Below, piece after piece: positions 46,501 to 57,379 of a stretch of 64,000 nt of DNA. Made by a program: the position numbers and the translations under genes. Within the stretch, counting starts at the first letter, position 1. Every line of letters begins with the position of its first letter. Location of the stretch: assembly GCA_934045075.1 (NCBI GenBank), contig OW203726.1, positions 10,015,527 through 10,079,526 on the forward strand. The letters run 5' to 3'. The notes under the pieces are model-generated. The model ran no database searches, had not been told where the DNA came from, and saw nothing but the letters and a program-made list of their open reading frames with translations. The stretch comes from Yponomeuta sedellus. Lineage: Eukaryota > Arthropoda > Insecta > Lepidoptera > Yponomeutidae.

Positions 46501-46529
46501 AGGAACAAATAGTGGGGCAGTTCCATCAT
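40569..46529 (-). CDS. Tgi: Tgi/VGLL4-like Tondu-domain transcription cofactor, five exons
   Basis: Proposed coding exons on the minus strand are 46529-46391, 45480-45336, 44889-44741, 42332-42207 and 41044-40569 (stop TAA at 40571-40569). All introns are GT-AG (donors AAAG/GTAAAA, CGAG/GTTTGT, AAAG/GTACGA, CCTG/GTTAGT; acceptors TTACAG, TTACAG, TTTCAG, ACCAG), and the phases join into one frame of 344 residues. The last exon shows a degenerate Tondu motif (VIDEHFRRSLGDDY, about residues 195-208) and two canonical ones (SVDDHFAKALGDTWKQIQ, about 261-278; VVDDHFSKALGDTWKKIQ, about 297-314). The start of that exon (CDP.. EHFRRSLG) and an RPSVIT motif (residues 174-179) match the layout of VGLL4. 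Exon 4 carries PPEY (147-150) and PPPY (169-172), both PPxY ligands for WW domains. By family knowledge, Tgi/VGLL4 acts in the nucleus, binds Scalloped/TEAD through Tondu motifs and limits Yorkie/YAP output. The last three exons are very secure; exon 2 is strong; exon 1 rests on splice signals and phase only. AATAAA on the minus strand at 40232-40227 could end the 3' UTR. Confidence 0.88.
41045..42206. repeat. Tgi intron 4 with LINE-end remnants
   Basis: Intron between Tgi exons 4 and 5. It carries a LINE-end signature on the plus strand (ACAATAAAGAATATTC then TTATCTTATC, about 41687-41714) and a remnant reading TAGTCCACTGCTGGGCATA (42029-42090), which recurs at 1640-1680 and 10150-10190. The remainder is unremarkable AT-rich sequence. 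Confidence 0.55.
42660..42815 (-). mobile_element. tRNA-like retroposon family A, inverted-end copy in Tgi intron
   Basis: In the intron between Tgi exons 3 and 4. Reading the minus strand, the tRNA-like part has a B box (GGTTCGAATCCCGG) and a GCTGGCACGGATAGCCAG anticodon-type arm, followed by the family tail (TTTTTAGCCTCTAAATAGG and the cue GTTAGTGCATTA). The D-arm side is cut and followed by a second tail copy in opposite orientation (TTAGCCTCTAAATAGGC at about 42786-42802), so both ends carry the same sequence inverted. Confidence 0.75.
42895..43030 (-). mobile_element. LINE 3' end fragment (TTCTGTATTGTACA type)
   Basis: Minus-strand LINE-end remnant within the Tgi intron, with a TACAATACAGAATAAAAT-like terminus. 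It resembles the ACAATAAAGAATATTCTT ends near 22550, 34830, 41690, 57400 and 61860. No coding part is left. Confidence 0.45.
43690..44030 (+). mobile_element. Two LINE 3' fragments in Tgi intron
   Basis: The first (about 43690-43735) ends GGATACAGGCGTGAGTTTAT, the 3' terminus of the LINE whose coding remnant lies at 60-305. The second (about 43790-44030) holds ATGCTGAGTCAGCTGCCTTTT and a CTTTTTCTTTC tail, matching the remnant at 4540-4760. Both are non-coding 3' pieces. Confidence 0.5.
45160..45210. repeat. Perfect 20 bp hairpin in Tgi intron 2
   Basis: Arms 45160-45179 and 45191-45210 are perfect reverse complements (TAGTTGCCAATTAGTAGCCT) around an 11-base loop. It lies between Tgi exons 2 and 3 and so would be transcribed with the gene. 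It could be a short foldback insertion or an RNA hairpin; the stem is short for a typical pre-miRNA. Confidence 0.6.
45336..45497 (-). other. Tgi: Tgi exon 2 variant with an internal start codon
   Basis: Exon 2 has a second possible 5' boundary. An acceptor ACGTAG ends at 45498, and an in-frame ATG lies at 45496-45494, ahead of the TTACAG acceptor used in the main model. Starting here gives a 303-residue protein beginning MSLVTETPST that keeps all PPxY and Tondu motifs. The residues before this ATG read KRR, which recalls the basic KRKFSME stretch of VGLL4, so a longer upstream exon spliced here is also possible. I cannot choose between the starts without transcripts. Confidence 0.4.
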
Positions 46530-49500
46530 CTCTGCCCAGAGGCACAAATAAATACACTCACTATGTCAAGTAAACACACGTTACTACACTAGGAACTTCT
46601 GAAGATTGAATCCAAAAAGCTCTAGTATATTCTCACAAAACAAAACACTAACGCCATTAGAACATTGCACAAAACAAAACCGTTAAGAAAATCAAGAGTG
46701 CTAGCTGATGATGGCGACCTGCTACAGGTTGCACTGAAGACTGAATAAAAAACCGAAGTGGAAGAGATTACATCGGAATAAATAAATGAGATGAACAAAA
46801 AACAAACCGAAAGAAGAGAAAAAAAATCATCACGCTAACATCCACGCGGCCGGACGTTGCGGCGCTTCCTTCGAACCCTTCCGATACAGGCTGAGACAAA
46901 AGAAGCCTTGGAATTAAAATAAGAGATAAGGCACACAGTATCGCCACCGAGGAAGTAACGCGACACCCAATACAATAGACCACTTTCAACGAGCGGTCAA
47001 TGGCGATCACAAAGATGTGACAAACTCCTTGTGACAGATACGGTCGCACTCATCTTTGACCTCTGCGTAACAATGGATGCGCTGACGACATGACATTTCA
47101 TATTCAGTGAAACGTCGCATATGCGAAACAAAAAGATCCAGTTTGTGACTCAGAACCGACGATCCCAATGTAAGTTGAAATATGTCATTGGTGGAAGTAT
47201 CATCTATTCATATATTGCAGGATTGCATCTTAACTATCAGTGAAAATAAGGTAAATTAGTTTTTAATTAATAATTTCAGCTAATTAATAACTCTTTATTC
47301 GTTTGTGTTTAATGTAAACCTAACAACTCTATTCCCTCTCTATATCAATTTCTCATCATATCTCGAAATCGTATTAGCAACTTGACAGACAAAAGCAGAA
47401 ATAGAGCAGCCTGTAGACAGAATACATCAACCTGTTGGTCCATTCATGAAAGTGCGCGAGCGCAGGGCGCGGGGATTAATGGACTCCCTTCACCCTTCCC
47501 CCTGCATTCCCCATGCAGGCTCTGATCCCATTACCTATCGCCACGGAAAATTGAGTTAAGTCCCGAGCTTTATAAGACATGGAATCCCACAAAACCTGTC
47601 CAACATCTTGAAATACAAAAGAGATATTCCAAAACAAGTCTTCTGCTTTGGACGTAGAGTTATGTTTCGTTTGGAAGAAACACGATGCATTGAATTTAAA
47701 ATTACGGTGGTTGTATCCTTGGAAGGTTGTTTTTTTTGTTAGGTAGAAACGCCGGGCGAGGAGCGTCGGGAGGGGGGTTGGACCTGTGAGAAGCCGCATC
47801 TTTGTAGGCGTATGCCGTGTAGGCATTAGTTTTTATTGTCTAATAGACCGGCAAAGGGTCACCGGCATCAGGTAGAGTTTGGCGCCGTGGTTTAATTATC
47901 CCAATGTTTCGCCGAGTATAAATGAGAAGAGAACTACGAATTGATTAATAAACCTTCGTCGCTGATGTGTTGCATTTCATTATAAGTTCTTGCGTGGTAG
48001 GTTCTTGCGCTATCTTGTTACTTTGCAGTGCGCGCTTGTCGGAAAACTTTCAAGGCGTCTACCTACCTTATCTCGTATAAGTTGTCTCCGCGGGAAAATC
48101 TATTATGAAATGCATGAGAAAGATTGTGTGTAAATTGTAACTGTTGATGTTATTGTCTTGTCTCAACTTCACACCAAGTGGAACTAACGACACTGTTTGA
48201 AAGCATGTGAAATGGGGGATTTCGCGAGGAGTAAGCCCAAATGGTGATTGAAGTTCCGAGGCAATTTTAATATTCATCGGAAGAGAGGCTAGACAAAGCT
48301 CCCAACTAAGTCGACGGTAAATACTGGAGTCTCTGCGCGAGGGTCTTCACTTCACTCAACCGAGTGTAATTAAGCGGAGCTTCGTTACGAGCCTTTTTTC
48401 TTATTTTATTTTTTTTCTTCTTTACGTTCGACCGACGCGTCGCCGCTCAAGCGGAGCGCTTGATAGTATCGGCAGTTTTGATTAGGGGACGCCTGATGCA
48501 TCGGCCAGTACTCTTCGTGTAAGTTCTTTAATATTCACAGTTAGCTACTTTTCATAGTAGGTAATAGTAGCGAAGAAAGTTAACGCTGTGAGATTCTGTG
48601 GACTAAACAACTCGGACAACTTCTGTGTACAACTTTGCGAAATGTAGCATAATTTATTATTAAAACAGAAGGAGCCTGTCGCTAACGGGCTTTTATTGCC
48701 AAATTATTGTTTGAGGCGGGTGTAACCCAGTGGGCCGAATACTAAAATAACAATAGACTAGCCCGAGGCCGCATATCCGTTGCATCTCAGCCTTAGAGCT
48801 GATGATGCAAACTATGAACACAGAACGTTCGCTTAGCATTAGACCAGAACATTGACATACTTCCAAGAGTTTCAAATTAAAATTAAACCTCAGAATTATC
48901 AGGATTAGTACGCTTTGCCGTTTTTCGTATTATTTACATAATTATATTTATTTTCCGTAACGATTACTTTCCTGGCTAAATCAATTCAAAGCTTCTGCAA
49001 AGCAAAGGCTCATCACCTGAGGGAAGAATTGCAATAATACCTATAACTCTAACGTTGTGAAACAGAGGCTGACTATCTGTAGCATGCCGTTTCGATTTTT
49101 GTGCACAACACGGAGCTAAAAGGGATGGTTAAAAGCACGCATTCGAATCGATTATATTAAAATAGGATGTGGGGGATTTTTTTCTCTCAAATTATTGTAC
49201 TTGCCTGATGCGCCTCTTAGGGGAATTAGAAATGTAGCTAAATAGATAGGTTCAGCAATGGTAGAATTCGCATGCAATGGGTTCTTTTGATGAATATCCA
49301 TTTCCGTCCGAAAATGTAAATTGCTTAAGCAAATTGTTAAAATCTACATACGAATAATCCATGTTTAACATTACGTAGGTGCTATTGACAAGACACATTT
49401 ATATATTGAAGTTTCATATAAACAAGCAAGTACTTATCAGAAAACTGTAAGACCAAACTAAAATCTTCTGGCACGTTTTCAGGGGCATCGAAACCACTAA

Positions 49501-49544
49501 GTAGTCGCATTTGTAAGATTTATCGTTCGCACTATTTAGGCTGG
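46530..49544. other. Tgi upstream region, no further exon supported
   Basis: Minus-strand 5' flank of Tgi. An in-frame stop lies a few codons before the proposed ATG. GC-richer patches at 46850-46900, 47450-47530 and 48400-48500 (GACGCGTCGCCGCTCAAGCG) might hold a promoter or leader exon, but I cannot identify an initiator with confidence. A 116-codon minus frame (47826-47476) lacks recognisable content. Confidence 0.3.
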
Positions 49545-49690
49545 CAAAGGTCAATACATCCTTCATGGGGCATTGTATACGCTTCTATAATAAAATCCCT
49601 GAAGATATATTTAGCTTGCCTGAAACGCGGTTCAAAAAATGTGTTGAGTAGGTACCTACCTACACTGTGCCAAAAGGGCTACTATAACAT
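49545..49690 (+). pseudogene. LINE ORF C-terminal remnant (jockey/CR1-like)
   Basis: Frame reads LAKVNTSFMGHCIRFYNKIP, EDIFSLPETRFKKCVE and ends in TVPKGLL-like text after a stop. The RFYNKLP.EI..L....FK..VK pattern is the usual end of jockey/CR1-type reverse transcriptase ORFs. Confidence 0.6.
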
Positions 49691-49699
49691 AATAGTTAT

Positions 49700-49890
49700 T
49701 TGTTATACAAGAGTGCAAAGTTGCTTTTTAACCGCGTGTTCAATTTTGATGACCGAGCAAGCGAAGGATTCTAAAATTGAATCACGAGCGCAGCGAGTGA
49801 TTCAAAATTAGAATCCTGAGCGTTAGCGAGGGAATCAAAAGAGCACGAGGTGAAAAATCTTTGCACTCGAGTGCAATACGTAACTTTTCA
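49700..49890. mobile_element. MITE-like palindromic repeat
   Basis: Core inverted repeat GGATTCTAAAATTGAATCAC and GTGATTCAAAATTAGAATCC (about 49766-49818) inside a wider inverted pair GAGTGCAAAGTTGC and AATCTTTGCACTC. A related arrangement of GAATCC/GATTC and CAGCG..GCG motifs is at 51680-51770. Confidence 0.55.
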
Positions 49891-50336
49891 CCCCACCTCA
49901 GCGAGGAAATGACTAAATGCAAAAAAAAACCGTTTACAATCACAAGATAGGTACACTTTTATTTCAGTTTAGGTATTAATTACTACATTATGACAGGTAA
50001 GTATTACAGAATAATCTTTAAATTATAACAAAATAATACTAAGGTATAATTAAGAAAATTTAAAGTAACGTTACTACAGTTATTTAAATTGAGTGTAATA
50101 TTTTTTTAATTCACAAACTTAGTGCACACGATGTTCGAAATTCAATTTACTTTATCCTCTAGAGAATAAAAACGGCTTTTCCACTCAGATATTGAAGATT
50201 AAAAATACTCTTTCCGAGATGGTGGGATGAAAAGGATTATTTAGATGACAATGATGTCTGGAATGGGCTTAAAACTACCTAATGCTCACTACAGATGTCA
50301 CCACTGTTGTGTGTACCATTAATTTGACAGTTCTCC

Positions 50337-50502
50337 ATACTATTTTTGTAAACAAATTAATTGTTTTGTGAATAATATCATTATCTTTGTGCATCCGTTA
50401 ATGCATTAATTAATATTAATTAATCGTATTTTTGCAATCAACGGGTGCACAAAGATAATGATATTATTCACAAAACAATTAATTTGTTTACAAAAATAGT
50501 AT
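50337..50502. mobile_element. Hairpin MITE with about 65 bp arms
   Basis: Arm 50337-50402 (ATACTATTTTTGTAAACAAA, TTAATTGTTTTGTGAATAAT, ATCATTATCTTTGTGCA) is an almost perfect reverse complement of 50437-50502. The loop is AT-rich. A TTAA repeat (50520-50558) follows. Confidence 0.8.
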
Positions 50503-50519
50503 ATAGTAAAATAGTATAT

Positions 50520-50558
50520 AATAATTAATTAATTAATTAATTAATTAATTAATTAATG
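50520..50558. repeat. TTAA microsatellite
   Basis: About nine ATTA/TTAA units in a row, directly after the hairpin MITE. Confidence 0.85.
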
Positions 50559-50578
50559 AAAATAATTTATTTTCCAAG

Positions 50579-50839
50579 GAACCTAAGAGAAAAAAACTGT
50601 TGGAGAAAGCTCTTCGTAGAAAAAAATGGAAGGCTAGTACTTCGTCAAGACTTGTGATGCCTATTTTCAATTACTATGGACCTCAGATCATAGAAAGAAA
50701 TGGACGCAATTCATATACAGATGATGAATTTCTACACAAAGCTGTACACTCGAGACCAAAGAAAAATACAACGTGGTGGTTATTAGGAACACTCAACAGT
50801 GCTGCCAACTACAATAAGGTTTCAGTTTTTAACCTTTAA
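50579..50839 (+). other. Unrecognised open frame, basic N-terminus
   Basis: After an acceptor-like TTTTCCAAG the frame reads EPKRKKLLEKALRRKKWKAS and continues SRPKKNTTWWLLGTLNSAAN to a stop at 50839. The start is rich in Lys/Arg like a nuclear localisation signal. There is no ATG at the front and no partner exon. It may be an exon, a transposon fragment or chance. Confidence 0.2.
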
Positions 50840-51339
50840 AGCCAGTACAATGCATGAGTTCTGTTTCATAATAATTATGTAAACTCTGTTAATTAAGGAC
50901 TTTGAAAAGACTAAGTTTGGAGCTTTTTTATCCATTTTTTTCAATAATGATCTACATTTTTAAATGTACACCTTGTTTGAATTGTAAGGTTCATTAAGCC
51001 GCAGTTTCGGCGCTACTTTGAATAAATCCTTTTCATTTCATAGCCTATAACGTGATTCGACAGGCCGACTACAGCCTGTATTATATTAATTTAATAATTT
51101 CAATTTCCCTTATTTCAAAGCCAGTCATAGAATACAGCATTGCCGTGTCCCACTTGCACAAGTCAATGGAAAATCGATATGCAAGTTACTATAGGAATAC
51201 TCAGAGAACTCAGGTGTATTCAGTAGCGTCTGAAACGTCCGTGACCTGGAGCTTTGAGCTGCACCAACCTTTAAAAACGTTAAACGTAACACGGGCGGCA
51301 GTCGAGAGATTATTCTGTTAGCTTAGCAACGACTTTAAA
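50840..51339. other. No feature seen
   Basis: An 89-codon frame (51052-51321) shows no recognised content. Confidence 0.3.
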
Positions 51340-51440
51340 CCAAATTAAGTCGGCGGAGGCCTATGTCCAGTAGTGAGAGTACCTACGGGTAGATTGATTG
51401 GTTAGTCGGTCGGTCGGTCGATCGATCGACCAATCGGTTG
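51340..51440 (+). mobile_element. RTE-like LINE tail with GGTC/GATC repeat
   Basis: GGCGGAGGCCTATGTCCAGTAGTG reads as AEAYVQ, the C-terminus seen at 5325-5490. It is followed by GATTGATTGGTTAGTCGGTC, then GGTCGATCGATCGACC, a tetranucleotide tail that forms a small palindrome. Confidence 0.5.
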
Positions 51441-52439
51441 ATTGACAGCTAAAATCAGGTACGCGTTAAGGGCAACATAGTGCTAGCTGAGCGAGTGATG
51501 CGTGAGCTTTGATATTTGACATCGTTTGGTGCCAACAAACTTTTAGAAAAAGACACTGCGGTGCCGCACTATTATCTACTAAATTAATCGACGTTAACAG
51601 AGGAAACGAAATTGTTTACAATGGCTAGATAATAGTAGATAGATAGTTTACCTAGGAAGCATACAATATTATTATTTATATTTTAAAGGCGAGAGTGTTT
51701 CTTTGAATCCAGAGCCGAGAGAAGGGTTCTAGCGTAGAATCCTCAGCGTAGCGATTCTAGGCGCAGTACACCACTTAAAGTAGTGTTGCTTTCAAGGTGG
51801 ACACCCTCCTTTTTATCACCCACAGTGAAAAAATAAGTAAGTGCATCTTATGGATATGGATAGAATAGAACGTTTATTTACCACATTTTATAATACGATA
51901 TTATGTTCCCTGTAGTTAAAAGAATACTTGACGCCAGACTTTTCGTTAAATAAAGCTTTTGTAAAATCTGAATTTGAGTATATAAACAATTACGAACAAA
52001 GGTGGAGGAATCAATTTCCCGCGTATTTTATTTTTCCACAAACTTTTTTTAATTAGGCTTGCGCGCGTTTTTTATCATACAGCCAGTTACTTGTTCATAC
52101 AACGTTCGCGAATGATCTCTTTGGTGATTAGAACTTGTACTAGAAATACCCACATTTAAAATCCAAAAACTAGCTCCTTTTGAATAGATGTGATACGAAA
52201 TTATGTTTTTGCATCTCTTCCAACAGTCATTACTTAGCAGAATTTCAAACCAGCCAGAGGACCCTTAGGGTGCGTTTAGCTGCACGAACATCAGTAGCCG
52301 TTTCCGACAGAACGCTTGTTTAATGTTTTATTCTGCCTCTGTAATAATGGATGAATGGAAGATCGCTCCCAGCTCCCATGGCGTGTGGCTGAGCTGGCTC
52401 CTTGTGTTCCTTTTAAAACCGGCACGGAAAGAAAACAAA
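51441..52439. other. No supported gene
   Basis: 51680-51800 has GAATCCAGAGCCGAGAGAAG, TAGAATCCTCAGCGTAGCGA and CACTTAAAGTAGTG, a palindromic MITE-like scrap related in style to 49700-49890. The rest is unassigned. Confidence 0.35.
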
Positions 52440-52670
52440 TGAAGCTACTCTAAATTCGAACATGAACTCAAGGAACAAATGAAGACTGATTCTCTGTAGG
52501 CTCGATTCGAAATTCGAAAACGAATTGCAAAGACAAATGAAGGTCGCCTACTTTGTTTGTATCTTTTTATTATGGTCTTATTCTTAATTCAGATAAAGAT
52601 TATGATCACCAGAAACAAATGACGATTGATTTTCTGTAGGCTTGCTTCGAAATTCGAATACGAAGTGAAG
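52440..52670 (+). repeat. Direct duplication, about 140 bp period
   Basis: AAATGAAGACTGATTCTCTG and TAGGCTCGATTCGAAATTCG at about 52477-52525 recur as AAATGACGATTGATTTTCTG and TAGGCTTGCTTCGAAATTCG at about 52617-52665. A weaker third copy begins at 52440. Confidence 0.6.
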
Positions 52671-52700
52671 ATCGCGATTCTTTAGACGCATCTATTATGC

Positions 52701-52960
52701 TGCGGCCACACTTGAAGGCGAAGATTCGTGTTCGCGTTGTCGCGACAACATTTCGTGTTCGCTCTACGGTGAAGAGCTTGACCACATCATAAGAAGATTT
52801 TGGCCTTTGGGCCATAAAACCCTTTGATGTGCGGCATTTTACCGACAGCGGCGCGAAGGGTGTTTGTATTCGCGATGATGATTCGCGATAGGACGAATTT
52901 TTTGGCCAGACATGTCGCGACAACGCAAATCTTCGCGTTATCGCGATAGTGTGGCCGTAC
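52701..52960. mobile_element. MITE with about 50 bp inverted ends
   Basis: TGCGGCCACACT.. GCGAAGATTCG.. GCGTTGTCGCGACA on the left pairs with TACGGCCACACTATCGCGAT, AACGCGAAGATTTGCGTTGT on the right read inverted. CpG-rich, non-coding; a 105-codon minus frame crosses it. No clear target duplication. Confidence 0.65.
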
Positions 52961-53269
52961 CATTACAAATTCAAATAATTAGCTACCTACCAGGCCTTTT
53001 TCCTAGGCAAGACAGACGACAAATAGAAATCCAATAAGACAATAAATAATAAATAGAAAACCAATAAGTTTGCCTACTGTGTCATCTGATTTTGAATATC
53101 ACTCTAACTGTAATGTTGTTGCTGTTGGCCACTAAATATACATAAATTAACTATAAAAAAACGAAAACTCTACAATTTCGTCCTTACAACAAACTGCCCT
53201 TGGACATTAACTTATCTTTTAATAATATTGAAATAGAACAGGTAGATACATTTATTTACTAGGCCTAGT

Positions 53270-54015
53270 GAGTGATTGATAAAAATCTTAATTGGAAAAC
53301 CCATATTGAACATATAAAAAGAAAATTATCCAAATTTACCCATGCTCTTTTCGAATTAAAATATAGTACCAGTATAGAAACGCTAATATAGTAGCGTACT
53401 ATAGGTACGCCTACTCCTAGTTAAAATATGGTGTAATGTTATGGAGAAATAGTACGACTGCAATTGAGGTGTTTATTATAAAGAAATGCATTAGAGTTCT
53501 AGCCCAAATAACCAATAAACAAAGCTGCAAAGTACAAACCATACTTTGTAAAATATAAATTTTTTACACTTCCCTCCCATCTATATACTTCATATATGTA
53601 CTTTTGTATAAAAAAAATGCTGAAATATTTAAACAAGTTAAAGATATTTTACAATATTAATACCCGACATAAAAATAGACTCCTACCTCCTCTTTCGAGA
53701 CTCAAAATGTTAAACTACAGCGCATAACACATGTCATTAAAATAAACTCCCCTTTGAAATAAAAAATGAACAAAAATGTAATACTTACATTTATAACTAG
53801 GTTAAAAACATTCCTAACAGAAAAATGCTTTTATTCACTGGATGAATTCCTAAATGCTAAGATTTGAACCTAGATGTACATATAATCTAAATGCTTCGAT
53901 GTGAGATAAAGTCTCACCCATTTTGCAATATCTATAAAGGGTGACTAAGTAATAAGTACCACGAAATGTATACCACCTATTTACACTTAGTCTGCAATAA
54001 AAGATTGATTGATAT
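53270..54015 (+). pseudogene. Degenerate jockey/CR1-like LINE, C-terminal part with 3' end
   Basis: Broken frames read IDKNLNWKTHIEHIKRKLSK, YGVMLWRNSTTAIEVFIIKK, CIRVLAQITNKQSCK, INSPLK, and LKTFLTEKCFYSLDEFLN, in the order expected for the region after the reverse transcriptase active site. Many stops and shifts. The 3' end AATAAAAGATTGATTGATA (53996-54014) is a LINE-type terminus. Confidence 0.75.
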
Positions 54016-55544
54016 ATGTCTAGGTACTTTTATATAAAAAAACGCTACCCATTCCGTTGAAAATAACTTTGCTGAAGGTTTTGATTCTGTAAAGCAGGTA
54101 TTAAACCCTCCTTCTATGGAACCACTGCGCATGGTCCGACACGCACTTGGCTGGTTTTTAGTTTTACCTTCATGCGTCTCCTCCCTACTTGCTGCTATCG
54201 ATTTACCAAATAAAGAGGTTGGTAAACAGGCGACACCGACGGAAGGCGGAACAGAGAAAGTGCAGGAAGCGCATACATTCCGCATTCCAACGCTGGAAGT
54301 CGTTACTGTTAGCTATCGCATCGTCTGAATACGTAGGGTAATTCGATATAAATTGCTGTTATTATTGTAAACCACGAATAGGCCGTGAACACGGAAAGAA
54401 TTGCAGAGTCGTGGCTGCAGATGCCATGTTCGTTACGGTCGCCGTATATATGATAGAAAATTATAGCCGTCTTTGCCTGCTTAACCAAGTTTGGGACCAG
54501 GACAGGTTAGTGATTGTGTTGTGTGGATTATTACTGAAAACAAAGAAGTATTATTACTGAAAACAACCATTATTGTACCAACCTAACATAGATCTTACTA
54601 TGGGTAGTTAAACATTTAATAACGAATAAAACATTGTGACATTCAGTTTCACAGTAAAAAATGTATCAGTTTCCTTCTACAAGACGGTATACAAGACAAC
54701 CTACTGATGCCCTCTACTAACAAAAAAACAAACTAAAATATACAGCGCCATCTATAGCTGAGGGAAGAAAGTACCGACTCTACATCCCGGTTCGTCAATT
54801 TCAGGGAAGGCTAAAAAGATGGAGCTACGGTTGCGTATCAAAAACAAAGCATTGTGAACTCTACCGTCCTTGACACGGTAAAGGGGGCGTTTCAGCAGAT
54901 GTCTGAAGATTTCAACAACATGAAGCTTGTTAGGCACGGGTCGTGTTCAATATGTTAAGAATAAACTTTGACATGGATTTGGGTGCTCTGATATTTCGTT
55001 CATGATGTTTTAAGAGAGAATTGGGAAGGTTCGGTAGATGTACGAAGTAAACTGGTTAATTATGTTTTCATACGAAAAGGGTAGATAAATAAAGAGGTAA
55101 GCCTAATAATGAAATCCGATTTTTTAGTTTGGAAGTGTGCCCCAGTAGGTAGGTACCAATTTACGTAGCTAGGTGTATTGTTCTGTTGTTCGTCTCTAGT
55201 TACAGCACAGCAAATAGTTTGCCCTCCATCCATGTTAAGGTGGCTTGTCTTTTCAGACAGACCATGACGGCGGATCCATACCGGTGCGCTTCGTTGCTTG
55301 CATGTGCACTAAACAACGGGATAAAGAAAATACGGCTATTGAGTCTTATGGTGAAGAAAATAGAGATTGAAATGGAGAGGAGGCGCAATTCACGGTGCGA
55401 TAACACCGTGTCAAGAGCCTCGCTAATTGTATGAAATTATCATCGAATACTCTGATAACACTAATAATTTTACTTAACTACTCACGTGTTATAAGTGTTT
55501 ACATACTGTCAGGGTTTTTGACACTTTAACTTATTATATTCTGT
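54016..55544. other. No supported gene; family B tail
   Basis: 54480-54535 has AACCAAGTTTGGGACCAGGA and GTGATTGTGTTGTGTGG, the end of retroposon family B. Open frames at 54116-54328 and 54285-53977 are not recognisable. Confidence 0.35.
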
Positions 55545-55715
55545 TTAATGCACTAACCCGTGCTAAGGACAATTTTAAAAACCTATTTAGAGGCTAAAAA
55601 TTCCACCCATGCCGGGTCTCGAACCCACGACCTCTGGCTAACCGTGCCAGACGGTTAGCCAGAGGTCGCGGGTTCGAGTCCCGGCATGGGTGGTATTTTT
55701 AGCCTCTAAATAGGT
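55545..55715. mobile_element. Retroposon family A, second head-to-head inverted dimer
   Basis: Left arm antisense from AATGCACTAACCCGTGCTAA through CCACCCATGCCGGG to CTAACCGTGCCAG; right arm sense from ACGGTTAGCCAGAGGTCGCG to CATGGGTGG and the tail. The arms meet in the anticodon-type loop near 55650. Both arms share the variant GGTTAGCC in place of GGATAGCC, so one arm was probably copied from the other. Confidence 0.85.
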
Positions 55716-57379
55716 TTTTTTTTTTTACTTTTTAACTTGTACAAGGAGGGTGTAAGTATATGCATTCACTATCGTACCGGTCGTCGACAATGTCAATACT
55801 TATAACAGTTATCGCCTAAACGTCCCCACAAATTTTGGGCGTCCCCGAAGCATCGTTGGTATCAAATCTTAACATCTTCTTTAAGAATAGCTACTTAATT
55901 TATAATTTCTATGATAAGCAGGATGACCGTAGGCCGTTAAGGATAATCCTAAGCGAGGCCGAGCAAAGGACAATCAGGCATAAACAATGAGGCTAGGTGA
56001 CCAAACCTCGACTACACTCGCGATAATAAAACGCACGCGTATCGAGGCGATAGCCATGACATGCTTCATACTTAGATAGGTACGACTTTACTAAACAGCC
56101 AGGCTCAGTTGGGTCAGTTACATAAAGAGAGTTTCTCGTTTAGGAGAGGCTATACACTCCACGATGCCATAGCATCGCATTCCATCATACATCAAAGATT
56201 CTCTGTCACGGTCAATTACGGTATACCAAGAGTTTGTTAGCACAGTGACTTACGGAATGGATAGATGGGTGATACTGAAAGGAGTCTTGCTCGCAAATAA
56301 CTACTGTAAACCAAACAAGACCTACGAGCTGTGCTTGTCTACATCATGCAGTGAAACTCTCTCGCATTACTTATTAGAACTGTTCTATAGCCATTGGATA
56401 TACCCCAGAGCCAACATAAAAATGACAGCCTCCCTATTAATTATGAAATCACTCCAAACGTGTTGTATGTACGTACCTACACAATCAATGGAATGCCGGA
56501 ATGAAAAACGAGCGCCATATTTAATGATACTCACATGATAATAAAATATTTAAAGCCGTTCGGTGACAGAATGTATGGGCAGTGATGTTCGGATGGCATG
56601 AATGCTATTGTTGTCAGTGATGTGATGAATTGTAGCGAAGGGAATCCGAGATATACCTACTTATGAATTGAAATTTTCCAGATTCCTTTTCTGAAATAGC
56701 CGAGGCTGCTGTTAACTGATTGAATACCAAATGATGAAGTTTCGTTGTTTCACTATTATTCTATATCTTACATCACCTCCCGGAAAGAGCATGCATACCT
56801 CGCATTGCAATACATACTTACGTACGAGTAAATCCGTTCATACTTTAGGAAGGAATTTTTATTGGGCCTTAAGATTAAACCATAAAGTTCATCACGGTCA
56901 AACATTCAATGAACATACCTACATGTGTTAAAAGGCATGGTAAGAAACGCATTATCTGACCGATACATGGAATGGAAGAAATTAAAATACCTTTCACGGT
57001 TATGCACCAATCTCGAAGATAGGTACTCATAGACATCGTGCAAGATTCACGGAATCTCAAGAGCACTCCGTTTATAATTTTACCCTCAATCGAGAATCGT
57101 GTTGAAATATCTCTCTTTACCACATTCCATCGGACAAAGTCGTCGCGACAGAATTCAAGGGCGATCTCTATCATGTTTTAGTTGAAATTATATTAGTTGT
57201 GCCTAACTATTCAATTACCTACAAATTCTTATGTTAAGACATTGAATTTTAGGTATTCAATGGTTAAGGCCAGGTAGAGAACAAAGTTTTTAATGTAAGA
57301 GTAAGTAGGTATATAGATCCCCTTCAGCACATCAGAAAGGAATCTATTTATACGTGGGCAGTGAGCAAAGTTATTTTAT
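55716..57379. other. No supported gene
   Basis: No repeats that recur in the window. Frames at 56245-56538 and 57174-56875 are chance-like. Confidence 0.3.

Noticed and set aside
47476..47826. 116-codon minus-strand frame upstream of Tgi
   Set aside because: No motif and no splice link to Tgi exon 1.
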